Below are positions 1 to 12,589 of a stretch of 64,000 bases of DNA, piece by piece. The DNA lies in contig CM043968.1 in NCBI GenBank assembly GCA_014529385.2, positions 2,262,501-2,326,500 on the forward strand, given 5' to 3'. Position 1 is the stretch's first letter; every line of letters starts with the position of its first letter. The notes below the pieces were generated by a model. The model was not told where the DNA came from. It was given only the letters and a program-made list of their open reading frames with translations, and did not search any database. The translations under genes were made by a program, and so were the position numbers. The stretch is from Adiantum capillus-veneris (taxonomy: Eukaryota > Streptophyta > Polypodiopsida > Polypodiales > Pteridaceae).

Positions 1-600
1 CCAACGAGTTTTTTGATTTTTTGCGAATGCATGGTATACGCAGGCAGTTTACATGCAGATATACTCCACAACAGAATGGGGTCGCATAAAGGAAAAACAG
101 GCACATTGCAGAGGTTGCATGTGCATTGATGAATGAGAAGAACATGCCTCATCATTTCTAGGCTGAAGCTGTAAATACAGTTGTGTACATTATGAACAGG
201 ACAGCTACAGCTGCGGTGCATGATGTAACACCTGAGGAAAAGTTTACAGGTACAAAGCCTGATTTGGCACACTTGAAAGTGTTTGGATACATAGCTTACG
301 TGCATGTACCAGATGAGTTGAGTAGGAAATTGGATCCTAAAGCAGAGAAATGTATTCTTGTGGGATATTCCCTTGAACAAAAGGGGTACAGGTGCTACAA
401 TCCTACTACACGAGAATTACAAGTGAGCAGAGATGTAGTCTTTGATGAGATGAGCAGCTAGTACAGTAATGCACATGGCAGTATTGGGGCTGATGTATAA
501 GATGATGTGGTTGTACAAAATGTGAGGCCACAGTCACAGGTTTTGAGTGGACCACAAGAGTCCTCTTCTCGTGGCTCTGTTGAGAATCCATGGAATGGTA
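1..600 (+). pseudogene. Ty1/copia integrase C-terminal fragment, broken
   Basis: Reads as the C-terminal half of a copia integrase core. The wording TPQQNGVA, then an ALMNE..MP..F.AEAVNT stretch, then KVFGYIAYVHVPDE and CILVGYS..QKGYRCYNP, is the standard order after the second catalytic Asp. Two in-frame stops break it: TAA at 87-89 sits exactly where the catalytic Glu codon is expected, and TAG at 159-161 sits where a Trp is usual. The longest open piece is 183-461. The fragment runs off the left edge and fades after about 600 in the integrase-RT linker. No RT follows, so the element is truncated here. It is a dead retrotransposon remnant. Confidence 0.85.
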
Positions 601-649
601 GACTACGTATGCAGGTTGAGACTAAGTACGAGTACTCATCCTACTGCTG

Positions 650-730
650 CCTTTGAGTGGGTCATTTCAATACTGTTACACGCATGCTATTAATAAAATA
701 GGTTTGAATGCACGGTGCTCATTCTTCTCA
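650..730 (+). repeat. Direct repeat A, copy 1
   Basis: An 80-bp stretch beginning CCTTTGAGTGGGTCATT and containing AATGCACGGTGCTCATTCT recurs at 1280-1357 with few changes. The two copies bracket the ORF at 748-1065. Confidence 0.8.
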
Positions 731-747
731 ACATGCATATGTAGGTT

Positions 748-1065
748 ATGGCTCGACAGGAAGTAGTAGAAGAACTAGTTGTTGAGATAGCCTGTCATCT
801 TGAAGGGCTGATCGTTTGGCCAGAGAAACACTTTTATGTCTTCGGGAGAGAAAGGCCACCAATACGCATTTCAAGAATAGTTATAGATGACACTAGGTGG
901 TGGCCTGAGAATATGGCTTTAGTTCTTTTGAAAGAAACCTTAAATCCACTTAATTATTACAAAGTAGTTTTCCATGATGAAAATTGTATATCTCCAAGGA
1001 TTTTAAGTGATAGGCTTGCTGTGATTAAAAGCCTTATTCCGAGCAAGAAATTGTGTCTTGCATGA
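748..1065 (+). CDS. Hypothetical 105-residue protein
   Basis: ATG-initiated frame of 105 codons, rich in hydrophobic and acidic residues (start MARQEVVEELVVEIACHLEG; middle RISRIVIDDTRWWPENMA). I recognise no domain. It has no signal peptide and no obvious membrane segment. It lies between two copies of direct repeat A and about 430 bp upstream of the transposase frame on the same strand. It may be a small accessory ORF or an upstream exon of that transposon. An AAA|GTAGTT at about 963 could act as a donor, but this is guesswork. It could equally be a chance ORF; a length of 105 codons in AT-rich DNA is suggestive, not decisive. Confidence 0.35.
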   Translation: MARQEVVEELVVEIACHLEGLIVWPEKHFYVFGRERPPIRISRIVIDDTRWWPENMALVLLKETLNPLNYYKVVFHDENCISPRILSDRLAVIKSLIPSKKLCLA

Positions 1066-1167
1066 ATGTATCCATCATTTATGTTAAAAGATCCAACAAG
1101 CATGTTCACAATAGTCTTTTACTGTATGTGACTCTCCAATTAATGAAGTTGCAGAATGCTGCAAAGT

Positions 1168-1426
1168 TATATCTGATTTGTATATGCGACTTATAGTACT
1201 TGGTACTACAACCTTTGACACTTGCATCATGTACATGCAATCCATTGCTCTATGGCAGACATACAGTCCTTTTGCCACCTTTGAGTGGGTCATTCGCATA
1301 TTGACACACGCATGTTATTAATAAAATAGTTTTTGAATGCACGGTGCTCATTCTCATAAATATCTAATTTGTATATGTGACTTAGAATATGTGGTACTAC
1401 AACCTTTGCCACTAGCATCATGTGCA
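1168..1426 (+). repeat. Direct repeat B, two copies, interleaved with repeat A copy 2
   Basis: A block of about 65 bp (ATATCTGATTTGTATATGCG ... GGTACTACAACCTTTG ... GCATCATGT) occurs at 1168-1232 and again, slightly diverged, at 1359-1426. Repeat A copy 2 (1280-1357) lies between. The cluster sits just upstream of the transposase and may be the subterminal repeat zone of the 5' end of the DNA transposon. Confidence 0.7.
1280..1357 (+). repeat. Direct repeat A, copy 2
   Basis: Second copy of the block at 650-730, in the same orientation, about 630 bp away. Confidence 0.8.
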
Positions 1427-1495
1427 AACTTGTTTTTTTGGGTCACTATGGTCCGTGTAACCATGGCTCATGACATTTAGGTGATACATGCATAC

Positions 1496-4400
1496 ATGGC
1501 TTCCACCTCCAAGACTTTCAAGTGTGCATGCACATATAAATGTGCATTTACATTGGAAGGATATCAAATGCTGAGCAGAAGCACCTTTTTTCAACATAGA
1601 AAACAGGAGGCACTCCATAAAGTTCACCCAGTTGTCCATTACAACAGAAATTTAGAAGCCCTTCAAGGTCAATCACCTAATGTGAATGAGCTTGATAGTA
1701 CACCACCTCTCCAGAGTGCATCCGACAATGACACCACACGAAGAATGTGGTGTACATGTTCTGCATTTTTCCAGGGTGGAAAATATGTTGGGAAAACGAC
1801 ATTTTTCAGGCATGCACAACTAAGGAGTGTTGCAGGCAATCTAGCAAGTGAGCTTGGGTTTGTAAATCGAGATGGTGTGGAGGTAAGATACTTTGATGAC
1901 AATATCCCAGACGTGGAACCATCATAGGCTTCTTTGAATGTGGAAGAGGGCTTTGAAGAGGGCATAGAGGTGAGATCGGCAAGTACAACTGGAGCAGATG
2001 AAGACTGCCAACAACCTTCTTGTCGAGATCATGCACCGCTTGGAATTGCAATTTTATCAAAGATCATTCAATTCCAGACATTATGGGATGAATATCAGGT
2101 TCCCATTAGCGGTCAAGACGAAATGCTTCGTCTACTATTCGGTGACATGGGTGGGGCAAAAATAGGCAAGCATGACTCCAGTAGGGAGGAACCAAGCCTA
2201 AGCAAAATCTTGGTTCGACTTGAACATGATTGGGATGGTTTTTTGTTTGATAACTATAGGGTGCCTGCTTGCTGGGAGCAATTGCAATCTCTATTTCAAG
2301 GGCTTGGTATGGTACAACCTCTTCGATATAGAGTCTGCATGGGTGAAGAAGGGAATCGCCATGAGCTAGAGCTCCTACGTCCAAGCAAGGAGGACAACTA
2401 TGAAGGATGTAGTGTGGAAATTTGTGCATGCATCACTAATAGTAGAAAAAGGAAAGCGAAGCGTGATTGCTTGGCATGTTGTGAAAGGTGCCCAAGTTGT
2501 CAAAAGCCTCGCAAGGAGACACTAGCCTTTGATTATCTCCCCGTTGGAAGACAGATTGAGCTTATGTTGAAGAGCAAGTCTTTGTGTCATGGCATGCTCT
2601 CCATGTGGAGAAACCAAGATAAGTGGTTGGGAAAGCCACCTGAACTACAACCGGAGTTTATCCATGATTTTTGGGATGGTGCAAAATGTCGTATAGTCCA
2701 GCACTTTTGGGACCCACATGCCACATTTGAGCTTCCAGTTATTTGTACAACCCCAGGGTGTAAAAAGGTGTACTTAACATTTCCTCCTTCATCCCGTCCG
2801 CAGGAGATTCAACAAGGGTGGAATGAGGAGACTCAAGAATATATTTTCGTATGTAGAGATTGTCGCAGACGTGTAGTCTCTAATAAGCGATTGATTGAGG
2901 TATGGTTTTAGGGTCATTCGCATGCTATTTTTATTTACTTTTTTTATTTTTTGAGTATTTTCATATGGCATAATAATTTTCCAGGGAGATCCCCGTAACC
3001 TGGCACTTCTATTGCATTGGGGTGGGTTCCAATCCTCTCGCACCACACAGAAAGATAGTGGGGTTGTAGAGATAAAAATTTTGAACATGGGCAAGTCTTC
3101 CAATGCTAGTGTAGTCCCAGTACTGTTCCTCCCATTTAGCTCCAAGAAAGTAGCCCGAAACAATAGTGGTCTATTTGGTGCTTTTCTACGTCCTCTTATG
3201 GAGGAATTGCAAGACTTGTTCATGTCAGGAATAAAAGTACACTACAACTATGATGTCAACAAAATATTTGGCATGGGAACTGAGCGGCAACAAACATGCA
3301 TATTACGTGGGATGCTTATGATGGTCAGTGGAGACCATCCTGCCCAGTGCAAAATAGGACTCTTCAAGGACGGTGGCAAGGAGGGTTGTCGAAGAGACAA
3401 GCCCAAAGCAACTCTTGATGCTAGTAATTCAATGTATAGAGGGCGATATGTTTATGATGACAATAGACGACAAGCAAGATATCCACCAACAAAACGCTCC
3501 ATTTTGGAAATGTCCAATGCAGTAACTCAGGCCAGAAGAGCAACCTCTCAAACTCAAAGAGAGACTAATCTTGCACATGCAGGACTATCTGGAGAGTCAG
3601 TGTTATGGAAGTTCTTTGACTTATATGGCTTTGACTTGTCACGTGACTTGGTGTATGATACAATGCATGTTCTTCCATTGAATTTGTTCAGTAAGTATAC
3701 ATCAAATGCCATGCGAGGATTGCAAAATGAATCGAAAAAGAAGGTGGATGAATGTTGCAAGCTTGTATACAAGCTTGCACCACCATCAATTCGCAATGGC
3801 AGGTGGCCACACACTCCTAGCAAGTACTTTGAAAGTTTTAAGGCAGAGGAAAATCAAAAATTTGTTCAGTGGTGTCTGCCATATGTATTGAGCGTCATCA
3901 ACGAGGTATCAAGACCCATGTATGAGCTTGGTCTTCTACTAATAGACATTGCACACACATTTTACAATTTTAGTCGTGAAAAGGGTTGGACAAAGGAGAG
4001 TATCAAGATAATGCGATCATTGTTCTCATCTTGGCGAGTAAGGAGCGAGTAATTCTTTGGTCCAAACTCTTCACCATTGGAGCATGTTGCTGGGAATGGG
4101 GAATTGCTTGATGACATTATCAGGCATGGATCTCATGATGTATATTGGTGTTACATTTTTGAAAGGATGGTCTCCATATACATGGGAGTGAAGACAAATA
4201 AAAAAAGCAATGAGATAACTTATGTCGACTTTTACAAGCGCGTTTTGTTTACATGGGTTACTCGCATACTTCAAGAGGAGAAGGATGGATTCCTGCTGCA
4301 CGAGAGGAATTTGTCATTCTTACACCAAAGGTTGATACTACCAGATGATTTCACTCTACTGCATCCTATGAGTCCACGATGCTCTATCTTCCATGAAAAA

Positions 4401-5339
4401 GGGCTCTTGGAACTCTCATCTCTAACAAGAGCCAGGAAGCTATGGCATAAGATTTTGGCAGATTATGAACCGGCTTACTGCCACAACATGATTAGAGTCA
4501 AAGGGATTGGTATAAGCAAGAAGAAACGCACAAAGAGATGCCTTTCAGATGAGGAGAAAAGTTACTTTCAGCAAATGTGGGCGATGACAGTTAGTGAAGG
4601 AGAAAATACTACAGTCACAACCTACCAAATGATACTTTACCAGGGTGAGGCTTTTAAAGTTGGTGATCATGTGACTGTAAAGCAGGACAATGATGATACT
4701 GATGCTCTTCTTGTAGGGCATTGGAAGGCCAAAATAAAAAAATTGTTCTCTATCGAGCACAATGGTCAATATTATTTGTATTTTGGGGCAGAGTATTATA
4801 GACAATGCATATCCTCACACAATGGGGTTGACGAACTAATAGTTCATCATGCAACTGGAATGAGCATTGTACAACAACAAACTATGCCGTACACTTGGGA
4901 TTGTGTAGGACCAATCTCATCTTTGATGCATAAGTTCATACCTCTTCCGTTGACAGGTAACAGGCTAGTAGCATATGAGGTGAAGGATTTGATTCAAAGA
5001 AAGCGGCTTACAACTCTCGGAGAGGTCGGACATGCACCCCCTTGGTTAGAGGTTGGTGATATCGTTCTAGCAACCAAAAGTGATGGTGAAGATGATCTTG
5101 TACACGCAGTTGTTAGAGAGATTGACTACCAGGGCAAAAAATGCAAATTAGCTTGGCTAGTACATGATAGTCTTGATCATTGTACATGGAGGATACAACG
5201 CCAGCAGTACGAAGAGAGAGATTGGAACTCATGCAAAGTAGTGATACATGACTTTATTGTAGTTAGTAGGAGGTGCATGTCTTCAAGAAGTGGTGCACAA
5301 TTAAATTTGCCAGTAGTTTGGAGATGCACAAGTGCTTAG
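1496..5339 (+). pseudogene. TNP2-like (CACTA/CMC) transposase with CxC modules and BAH-like C-terminus
   Basis: DDE-type cut-and-paste transposase of about 1250 codons. The start is the first ATG of the frame; an AG just upstream (1480) could make it an internal exon. Order of parts: two tandem CxC...TFFxH modules (CACTYKC...TFFQH and WCTCSAF...TFFRH); a Cys-rich knot CLACCERCPSC (2468-2500); FDYLPVG; a weak DDE start around LLLHWGGFQSS, where the usual first Asp is not visible; SGDHPAQ with the second Asp at 3333; YDTMH (3654-3668), the hallmark Dx-MH of TNP2; SEx-GPN; then a GDHVTVK...YYLYFGAEYYRQ region (about 4650-4850) that looks like BAH or DUF4216, and a second barrel-like GDIVLA segment (5044-5225). 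One phase-0 intron (2900-2984) joins the frames. In-frame TAG (1925-1927) and TAA (4050-4052) make it a pseudogene. The family call is good; the BAH call is tentative. Confidence 0.8.
2900..2984 (+). other. Intron in transposase frame (85 bp, phase 0)
   Basis: The donor GAG|GTATGG at 2899/2900 and acceptor TTTTCCAG|GGA at 2984/2985 flank a T-rich 85-bp stretch with stops in all frames. Removing it joins the upstream frame (322 whole codons from 1934) to the downstream one without a phase change. Confidence 0.8.
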
Positions 5340-5458
5340 CCTTTGATGTATCAAACATTAAAATACTTTAATTGATTGGAAAAAATATTTTGTTGTGGTT
5401 TTTAAGTTTTGTTTACACTTATGATTTAAAGTATAACTTGTGACATTGTAGCTATTAC

Positions 5459-7345
5459 ATGGCTTCTCCATCTGCAACGATGTCTCTCAAAGAGACAATA
5501 GCAATGCTAGAGAAAAGGGTAAAAGAGCTAGAATCAAGTGGTGGAGAGTCCTCTAAGGCTGATCATAAGAATAGTAAGGCAGTTGGAAGATTGTCTCAAC
5601 GGCATAGCAAGGCTATACAAGTTGCAAAGGAAGACACAGTTGAAAAACCAGTTCCGACATATGAGCAACTCTTCCGCTTCCCACTCAAGAAAAGTGATAG
5701 AGATCCATCTCTCTTGTATGGAAAAGAGTTCCTTGCAAAGTATTACGCTGATAGTGCACATGCAATCCATTGCTCCAATCTGAGAACTGTTAGAGGTTGG
5801 ATGAAAGCATTTGATTCCAAGCTTTGTGACCTACGGCACAATCTAGAGGGGAAGGATGAACTTATGAGCTTCATTCAAGAGCACCATGATGAAATTGAGG
5901 AGGTGACGTTCCGTGGTGCAGAGTACCATTGGAAAGTGGAGGACATCTACACATTTTGCTTGCGTCACAGGCAAGCAAAGCGAAAGAATGAAAAGAAAAA
6001 ATCAACACTGGTCAATACCACAAATTTAATATCTGTAAGCCACATTATCATTATTTTCTCATTGTTTTTAGCTATCATAATAAGATTGATTATGTGAAGT
6101 TGTGCACTGTAGGGAACCGACTTAGTGAATACAAAGGCGGAAGACAAAGAAAAATAGCTTGTGGGAGTTTCTACATTCTTTATTTTTTTTGTTTATTTTC
6201 AATTAAAGTTATTTAGAAATGTTATACATAAATTGTAGATCGAGGAAAATTATTTACAACCCATCAATGAGGAAGTGTATCATCCTCATATTGACTTTGA
6301 GAAAGACCAGAATTATTCAGAGGCAATTATCATTGGCATGCAAGTTGAAGCCCTTCTAGATGTATGTTTTCTCAACTTATACTATGTCGAATTATTTTGT
6401 ACGCTTTCTTTAATCTAGTTATTTCCTTTTAGGATGTAGAAGAAGAGGATGAGGCTTTAGCTTCAAATGGTTCTTTCTTGGCTCTTATTGAAGATGTCAC
6501 AAAGGTATGTCTATGTTATTGTCCTTTACAATAATTAAACTAGCTATGTATTTAATGTGTTTTATTGTGAGAACATGCAAAGGTTGATCTCATTAAAGAA
6601 CAAATGGATTTTGAGAGCTCTCATGAGGAAAATCAAGTGGATGTGAGCTCTAGAAAGAGCAAGCGTGCACCTAAGGTTTACTCACATCTTTTAACTTTTA
6701 TATGCTTCATACCCTTGTATGCTTTGAGCTTTAACCTGACATTTTTTGATGCAGTGGAATCAAAAGATGATGGATATGATGCAGACTAAAAAGGCAAAAA
6801 AAGATTGCACCAAGAAAAAGGTAGTTGTTATCTATTGCCCAAACTTTCATAGTCTAGAGCTCTAACTTAACTTTTATGCTTTCAATTTTCTATGCATACA
6901 GAGTGTATTGAAGAATGTTCTTAATGAAAGTGTTACTCTTCAAAACACAAAGGCCTTCAATGAACTCTCAAATGGGTCTCATGAATATGTAAGGAGATTG
7001 ACTTTAGTTGTACTCATCTTTTGGCATGGATTAAGCTTTTTCAATTAAGTAGTGACTTTTTACAATTGAACTTTTATTTAGGATATGAACTTTGATAAAG
7101 ACGACCAAGAGACGATTTTAATCAAGTTTTTAGAGGTTCCAACAGTTGATGCATTGTATATTACGCTAAAGGCTAGTTTCAATCTAGCAAAGCGTAGTAC
7201 GGATTTCATAGGACATCGTCAAGAGCAAAGTGTGGATGGAATGCGCTCATCATTTGTAGTGTACCTTTTGGCCACAAATAAAGTTAGGATTTCCAAATGT
7301 GACTCTTCTCCACTAAGTGTGGATGATGTAATTGTGGTTGAGTGA
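5459..7345 (+). CDS. Seven-exon gene, probable transposon accessory protein (unrecognised)
   Basis: ATG at 5459. Exons by hand: 5459-6034, 6239-6361, 6433-6504, 6583-6675, 6755-6820, 6902-6988, 7082-7345. Every exon is a whole number of codons (192, 41, 24, 31, 22, 29, 87 plus stop), every junction is phase 0, and every intron is GT...AG, giving 426 residues. The N-terminus has a coiled-coil heptad stretch (SLKETIAMLEKRVKELESSG). The middle has FRFPLKKSDRDPSLLYGKEF and a Trp-containing GWMKAF...LCDLRHN helix-like region, then acidic and Lys-rich tails (RKSKRAPK, KKAKKDCTKKK). I know no family for it. Its position 120 bp behind the transposase suggests a CACTA-type second gene (TNPA-like role, perhaps DNA binding), but a captured host gene is possible. 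An extra acceptor at 6112/6113 opens an alternative exon ending in TAG at 6155-6157 (206-residue product). Confidence 0.7.
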
Positions 7346-7715
7346 TGTTATGCTAATTTGATTATTTTACTTGAGACCCAGAGAAAGGGTGAACATTCTT
7401 GCATCAACTATTTTCAATTGTTAAATTTATGTTAGATTGAATTCTTCAAAAAGCTACTGTGAGTTACTCTTATATGTTGTTCTTTTCTAATGAGGTAGTC
7501 TCTGCTCCAAATACCCATGCATAATGAGTTCGATGCAAAGATTTAATTTCTTTGATGCAAGATCTACGACATATTTGTGAGACTTGTTATTATAATATTA
7601 TTATTTTAACTATAAAATCAATAAATTTATATATAATTAAAAACTTAGATTTAGGTGATTCACTTATGTGACTCTTTTTGTCTAGCTATTGTATATAAAA
7701 CTAACGTGAATATCA
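7346..7715. other. AT-rich 3' region, no gene
   Basis: Follows the stop of the seven-exon gene. Probably its 3' UTR and the transposon's terminal region; no ORF or RNA gene seen. Confidence 0.5.
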
Positions 7716-7949
7716 CTATGTAGATTTTCTTCCGTTCCAATTACTATGTAGTTTTTTCTTGTGCATATGTTGATAAAAATTCTATATAGTTTTTTTGTCG
7801 TGCGTGTTGGTCAAAAAGCTATATAGTTTTATTATGTGGGTCATTTTTACTGCATATATATACAATAAAAGGTTCCGTTTTTACTAGTTTGGACTTTTCC
7901 TACATATGTTCAAGTTTTATCTAGGTAAGTCTTTTTTTTTGCTATGTAG
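7716..7949 (+). repeat. Short subterminal-type repeats CTATRTAG
   Basis: The octamer CTATGTAG/CTATATAG occurs at 7716, 7744, 7782, 7819 and 7942, mostly followed by a T-run. The first spacings are 28, 38 and 37 bp. Clustered short motifs inside the end of an element are typical of TNPA-binding subterminal repeats in CACTA elements; the link here is inferred. Confidence 0.5.
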
Positions 7950-9593
<1,644 letters not shown>

Positions 9594-9784
9594 GCTTGTT
9601 ATACTTGCAAAGGTATACAATTTGAGCAATCAAACCATTTATGGGGTCGAAATCTTGTGCAGTTTAAGGAAGTTTAGTGCATGTAGGGGTTTGAGTATTA
9701 TACTTGTTTTACTTGCAAATGTATACGGTTTGAGTAATCAAACCCTTTATGAGGTTGAAATCTTATGTAGTTTAAGGAAGTTTA
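9594..9784 (+). repeat. Tandem duplication, 83-bp units, 108-bp period
   Basis: ACTTGCAAAGGTATAC...AGTTTAAGGAAGTTTA (9594-9676) recurs at 9703-9784 with about 10 substitutions. Confidence 0.85.
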
Positions 9785-10300
9785 CTATTGGCCACATCAC
9801 AAATTTGATGTATATAGAGGTGTATTAAGACCTAAGATGATAGTTTATAAATATTATTAAAAATTATAATTGTATATTGAAATATAAATATCTCAAGCTT
9901 AAAGGATTTACTAAGTCCTCAATCCACAATCACGAAAAGAGACATGCTCTTTCATAAACATGGGATTTAGGTATGAACATGGTGATTATCATATCTAGTT
10001 TGATAATAGTGCTTCTTTTTTACATAGAAGTAAATACAATATTGTATCTTAATTAGTCCACATTCAATCGTTAGCATTGTGATAAATATTTGAAAAAAAT
10101 CATGACTACACTGTTTTCTTTTTGTATTAAATATACTTCTTCTTTCTGTTATACCAAATTGAAGGCAGGCCGTGTGATTTTATCACTTGCTTTTTGTTCT
10201 CATGTGTGCAATCAAGTTCTGGCATCTTCGAGCGTGAAAGGTGGAAAAGGTAAACCAAGCAGCCATTGGGTCACATGTGCACAACCTTTCAATCAGTGTA
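9785..10300. other. AT-rich intergenic, nothing seen
   Basis: No supported coding or RNA feature. Confidence 0.5.
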
Positions 10301-10379
10301 TATTGGTAGATCTTTCAACTATTAGCCAAATCTACCAGATTTGTGCCCTACAAATGCTCACGCAAATGCATACACCTAA

Positions 10380-10470
10380 ACAAAGCAAAAATGCAGCGCT
10401 CTCCATCGAGAATCGAACCCTTGAGGGTCACAAGATCAAGACAGTAATGATGGCCTAATCCACTTGATCG
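10380..10470 (-). mobile_element. Candidate tRNA-derived SINE head (antisense)
   Basis: On the minus strand, an A-box-like AGTGGATTAGGCC (10453-10465) is followed after 33 bp by a B-box GGTTCGATTCT (10409-10419), with CTTGATCTTGTGACCC between, as in tRNA-derived SINE promoters. The acceptor stem does not pair, so it is not a functional tRNA. The body and tail of the SINE were not delimited. Confidence 0.35.
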
Positions 10471-11120
10471 TTTTTTCTTGCTGTTGTAACTTGACCATTG
10501 ATAAAATTAAAAAAACCCCGTGTGCATGCCCCCCCCCCCCTTCCCCTTCTGAAGTGCACGGGTTGCTGCCCCCATCCCCTCACCTCCCTCCCTGTGCATC
10601 ATGTGCCTGGCACATCAGCTTACTCCTTGCCTCCTTGCACGCCACCTTCCAACATTCTTGCCTTTTCCTTTGAATCCCAGGGCATCCCAAGAGATTCTAG
10701 CTAATTCCACTTTTTGCTAAATTGTAGGCACATGGGAGGCACATACGATATTCGCTCTTCCTCAATTTTATTCATTCTCATTAAGATTCCTCAGAATCCA
10801 ACCTTTGGAACTCATACCCCTCGATAGAGGGTCACCCTCTAAAATGGGATAGAAAATTTGAACGTGTGTGTGTGCGCGCTAGAGATAGACACTTTTCAAA
10901 CGTTGTAAACCACAACCACAGTAGAACTCACGTGCCAAGGAACCTGCATATTACATTTAAAAAATAATTACCCCCCCCCTTCCCAATAACAAGGATGACA
11001 AGAACTGGCAAGCTTGGGTTGAGCGCTTCATGCATACATCACCTTTGAGTAACTATAATTCTCAATAACTGCATAATATCAATAACTTTCACAAAATGCG
11101 GGGATTCCTACAAGGATTTC
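10471..11120. other. Intergenic with C-rich runs
   Basis: C-runs at about 10530 and 10975 and TG/CG-rich GTGTGTGTGCGCGC near 10865. Proline-rich short frames are composition artefacts. Confidence 0.5.
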
Positions 11121-12585
11121 ACATGAAAGTTAAAGCAAAGATTACTCATCTGCATCATAAAACTTTGGAAGATGCTATTTTTAAAGCATTAGTTCATGAT
11201 GCAAATGAGAAAGGGCTACGAGCTAAGCACCTTGCAGTGGATAATTGATCTTCTTCTTACAACAACAACTATAAACATAAGGCATCTGATCAAGATGCTA
11301 AAGAAAAGGCAAAGGGCTTTGTCTATGAAAGATTTTGCCAAGACAAAGAAGGATGATATGTGCTTCAAGTGTCTTCCCAACAAGCATACCAAGAGGAATT
11401 GTCCTCTGCATAAAAGCACAAAGTAGGATAAGGCCAAGAGCAATGACAAAGAGGCAGTAAAAGGTAAGGACAAGGCCCTACATATTGTCCAATTACTGTA
11501 GTGAAATCCATCTTATCAAATTTCTCAATCTCTCACTCCACAAAGGCACATGAATGTTTGCTTACAGCTTCAATGTGGCAACAACCAATGGGTCCAATTG
11601 ATTTAATCCAACTTCATGGATATATTAATGGGCACGAGGTAAACATACTTATAAAAAATGGGGAAACTCATGATTTTCTTAGTTCTGCTTTGGTGAAGCG
11701 ACTGAAGCTTCGACCGTCGAATAGTACACACAATTACACTATATCTATTATGCAAGGGCAAGGCTCAGATGTTTGGGATACTCTGGTTAAGGATGTGCCA
11801 CTGGAAGTCCAGGGCCATGCAATGACAATTAATTTTTGGGTTATGAACATGTCAAGAGATAATGTAGTTCTTGGGCATGAGTGACTTATAGCTTAGGACA
11901 TACTTTATAGCATAGTTATGTTATCGGCATAACAATCTCCAAATTGAGGTTGATGGTAAGCTTGTTTTGCTTTTTAGAGAGTGGGATATCCCCTCTTCTC
12001 TTATCATATGTATAGACGATTGGAGTTATTGTAGAAAGCAAATAGACAATACTTATTTGTGTTACTAGTCTTGGTCCATGAAGCTAAAAAGTTTGATTTT
12101 GTTTCTCAAAGTGATGAGTGCATGAGTATAAAGATGTTTTCTCTGGATGATTTACCTTTGGATTTACCTCTAGAGTGGGAACTACAACATAGCCAAACAA
12201 TAAACCTATAAGCAAACCAACATGTAGGCATAGTCAAAGCAAAGCTAAGGAATAAGAATGGTAACAATTGCCGAGTATATTAGTAAGGGCTTCATTAGAC
12301 CCAGTTATTCTCCATGGGCATTCCTAGTGCACTTGGTAGAGAAGAAGGATGGTTCTATGCGCATGTGCATAGACTACCCATGTTTGAGCAAAGCTACCAT
12401 AAAAAATAAGTATCCTATACCCAGAGTTGATGAGCTTTTCGATCAACTTTATGGGGCTATTATATAGCTTAAGAAGATTGATTTGAGGTCTGGATATTAT
12501 CAATTATAATTTGATGCAAGGGATATTCCTAAAAGAGAGTTTCAAACATGGTTTGTACATTTTGAATTTTTTGCCAATGCTTAGA
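11121..12585 (+). pseudogene. Ty3/gypsy gag-protease-RT fragment
   Basis: Three retroelement signatures in order on one strand. A gag CCHC knuckle CFKCLPNKHTKRNC (11361-11402) comes first. Next is a retropepsin-like segment (11501-11884) in which INGHEVNILIKNGETHDFLS matches the family but the catalytic Asp is replaced (KNG). Last is the start of reverse transcriptase (12258-12560: [52 protein letters not shown]). Frameshifts and stops separate the parts. The RT stops before its YxDD box, where an antisense copia fragment abuts at about 12590. It is a dead gypsy (chromovirus-type RT wording) remnant with unknown 5' limit. The chromovirus tail at 42.6-43.9 kb could be the same family. Confidence 0.8.
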
Positions 12586-12589
12586 CCCT

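Noticed and set aside
10380-10470. tRNA gene on the minus strand
   Set aside because: The B-box is good but the acceptor and T stems do not pair; kept only as a candidate SINE head.
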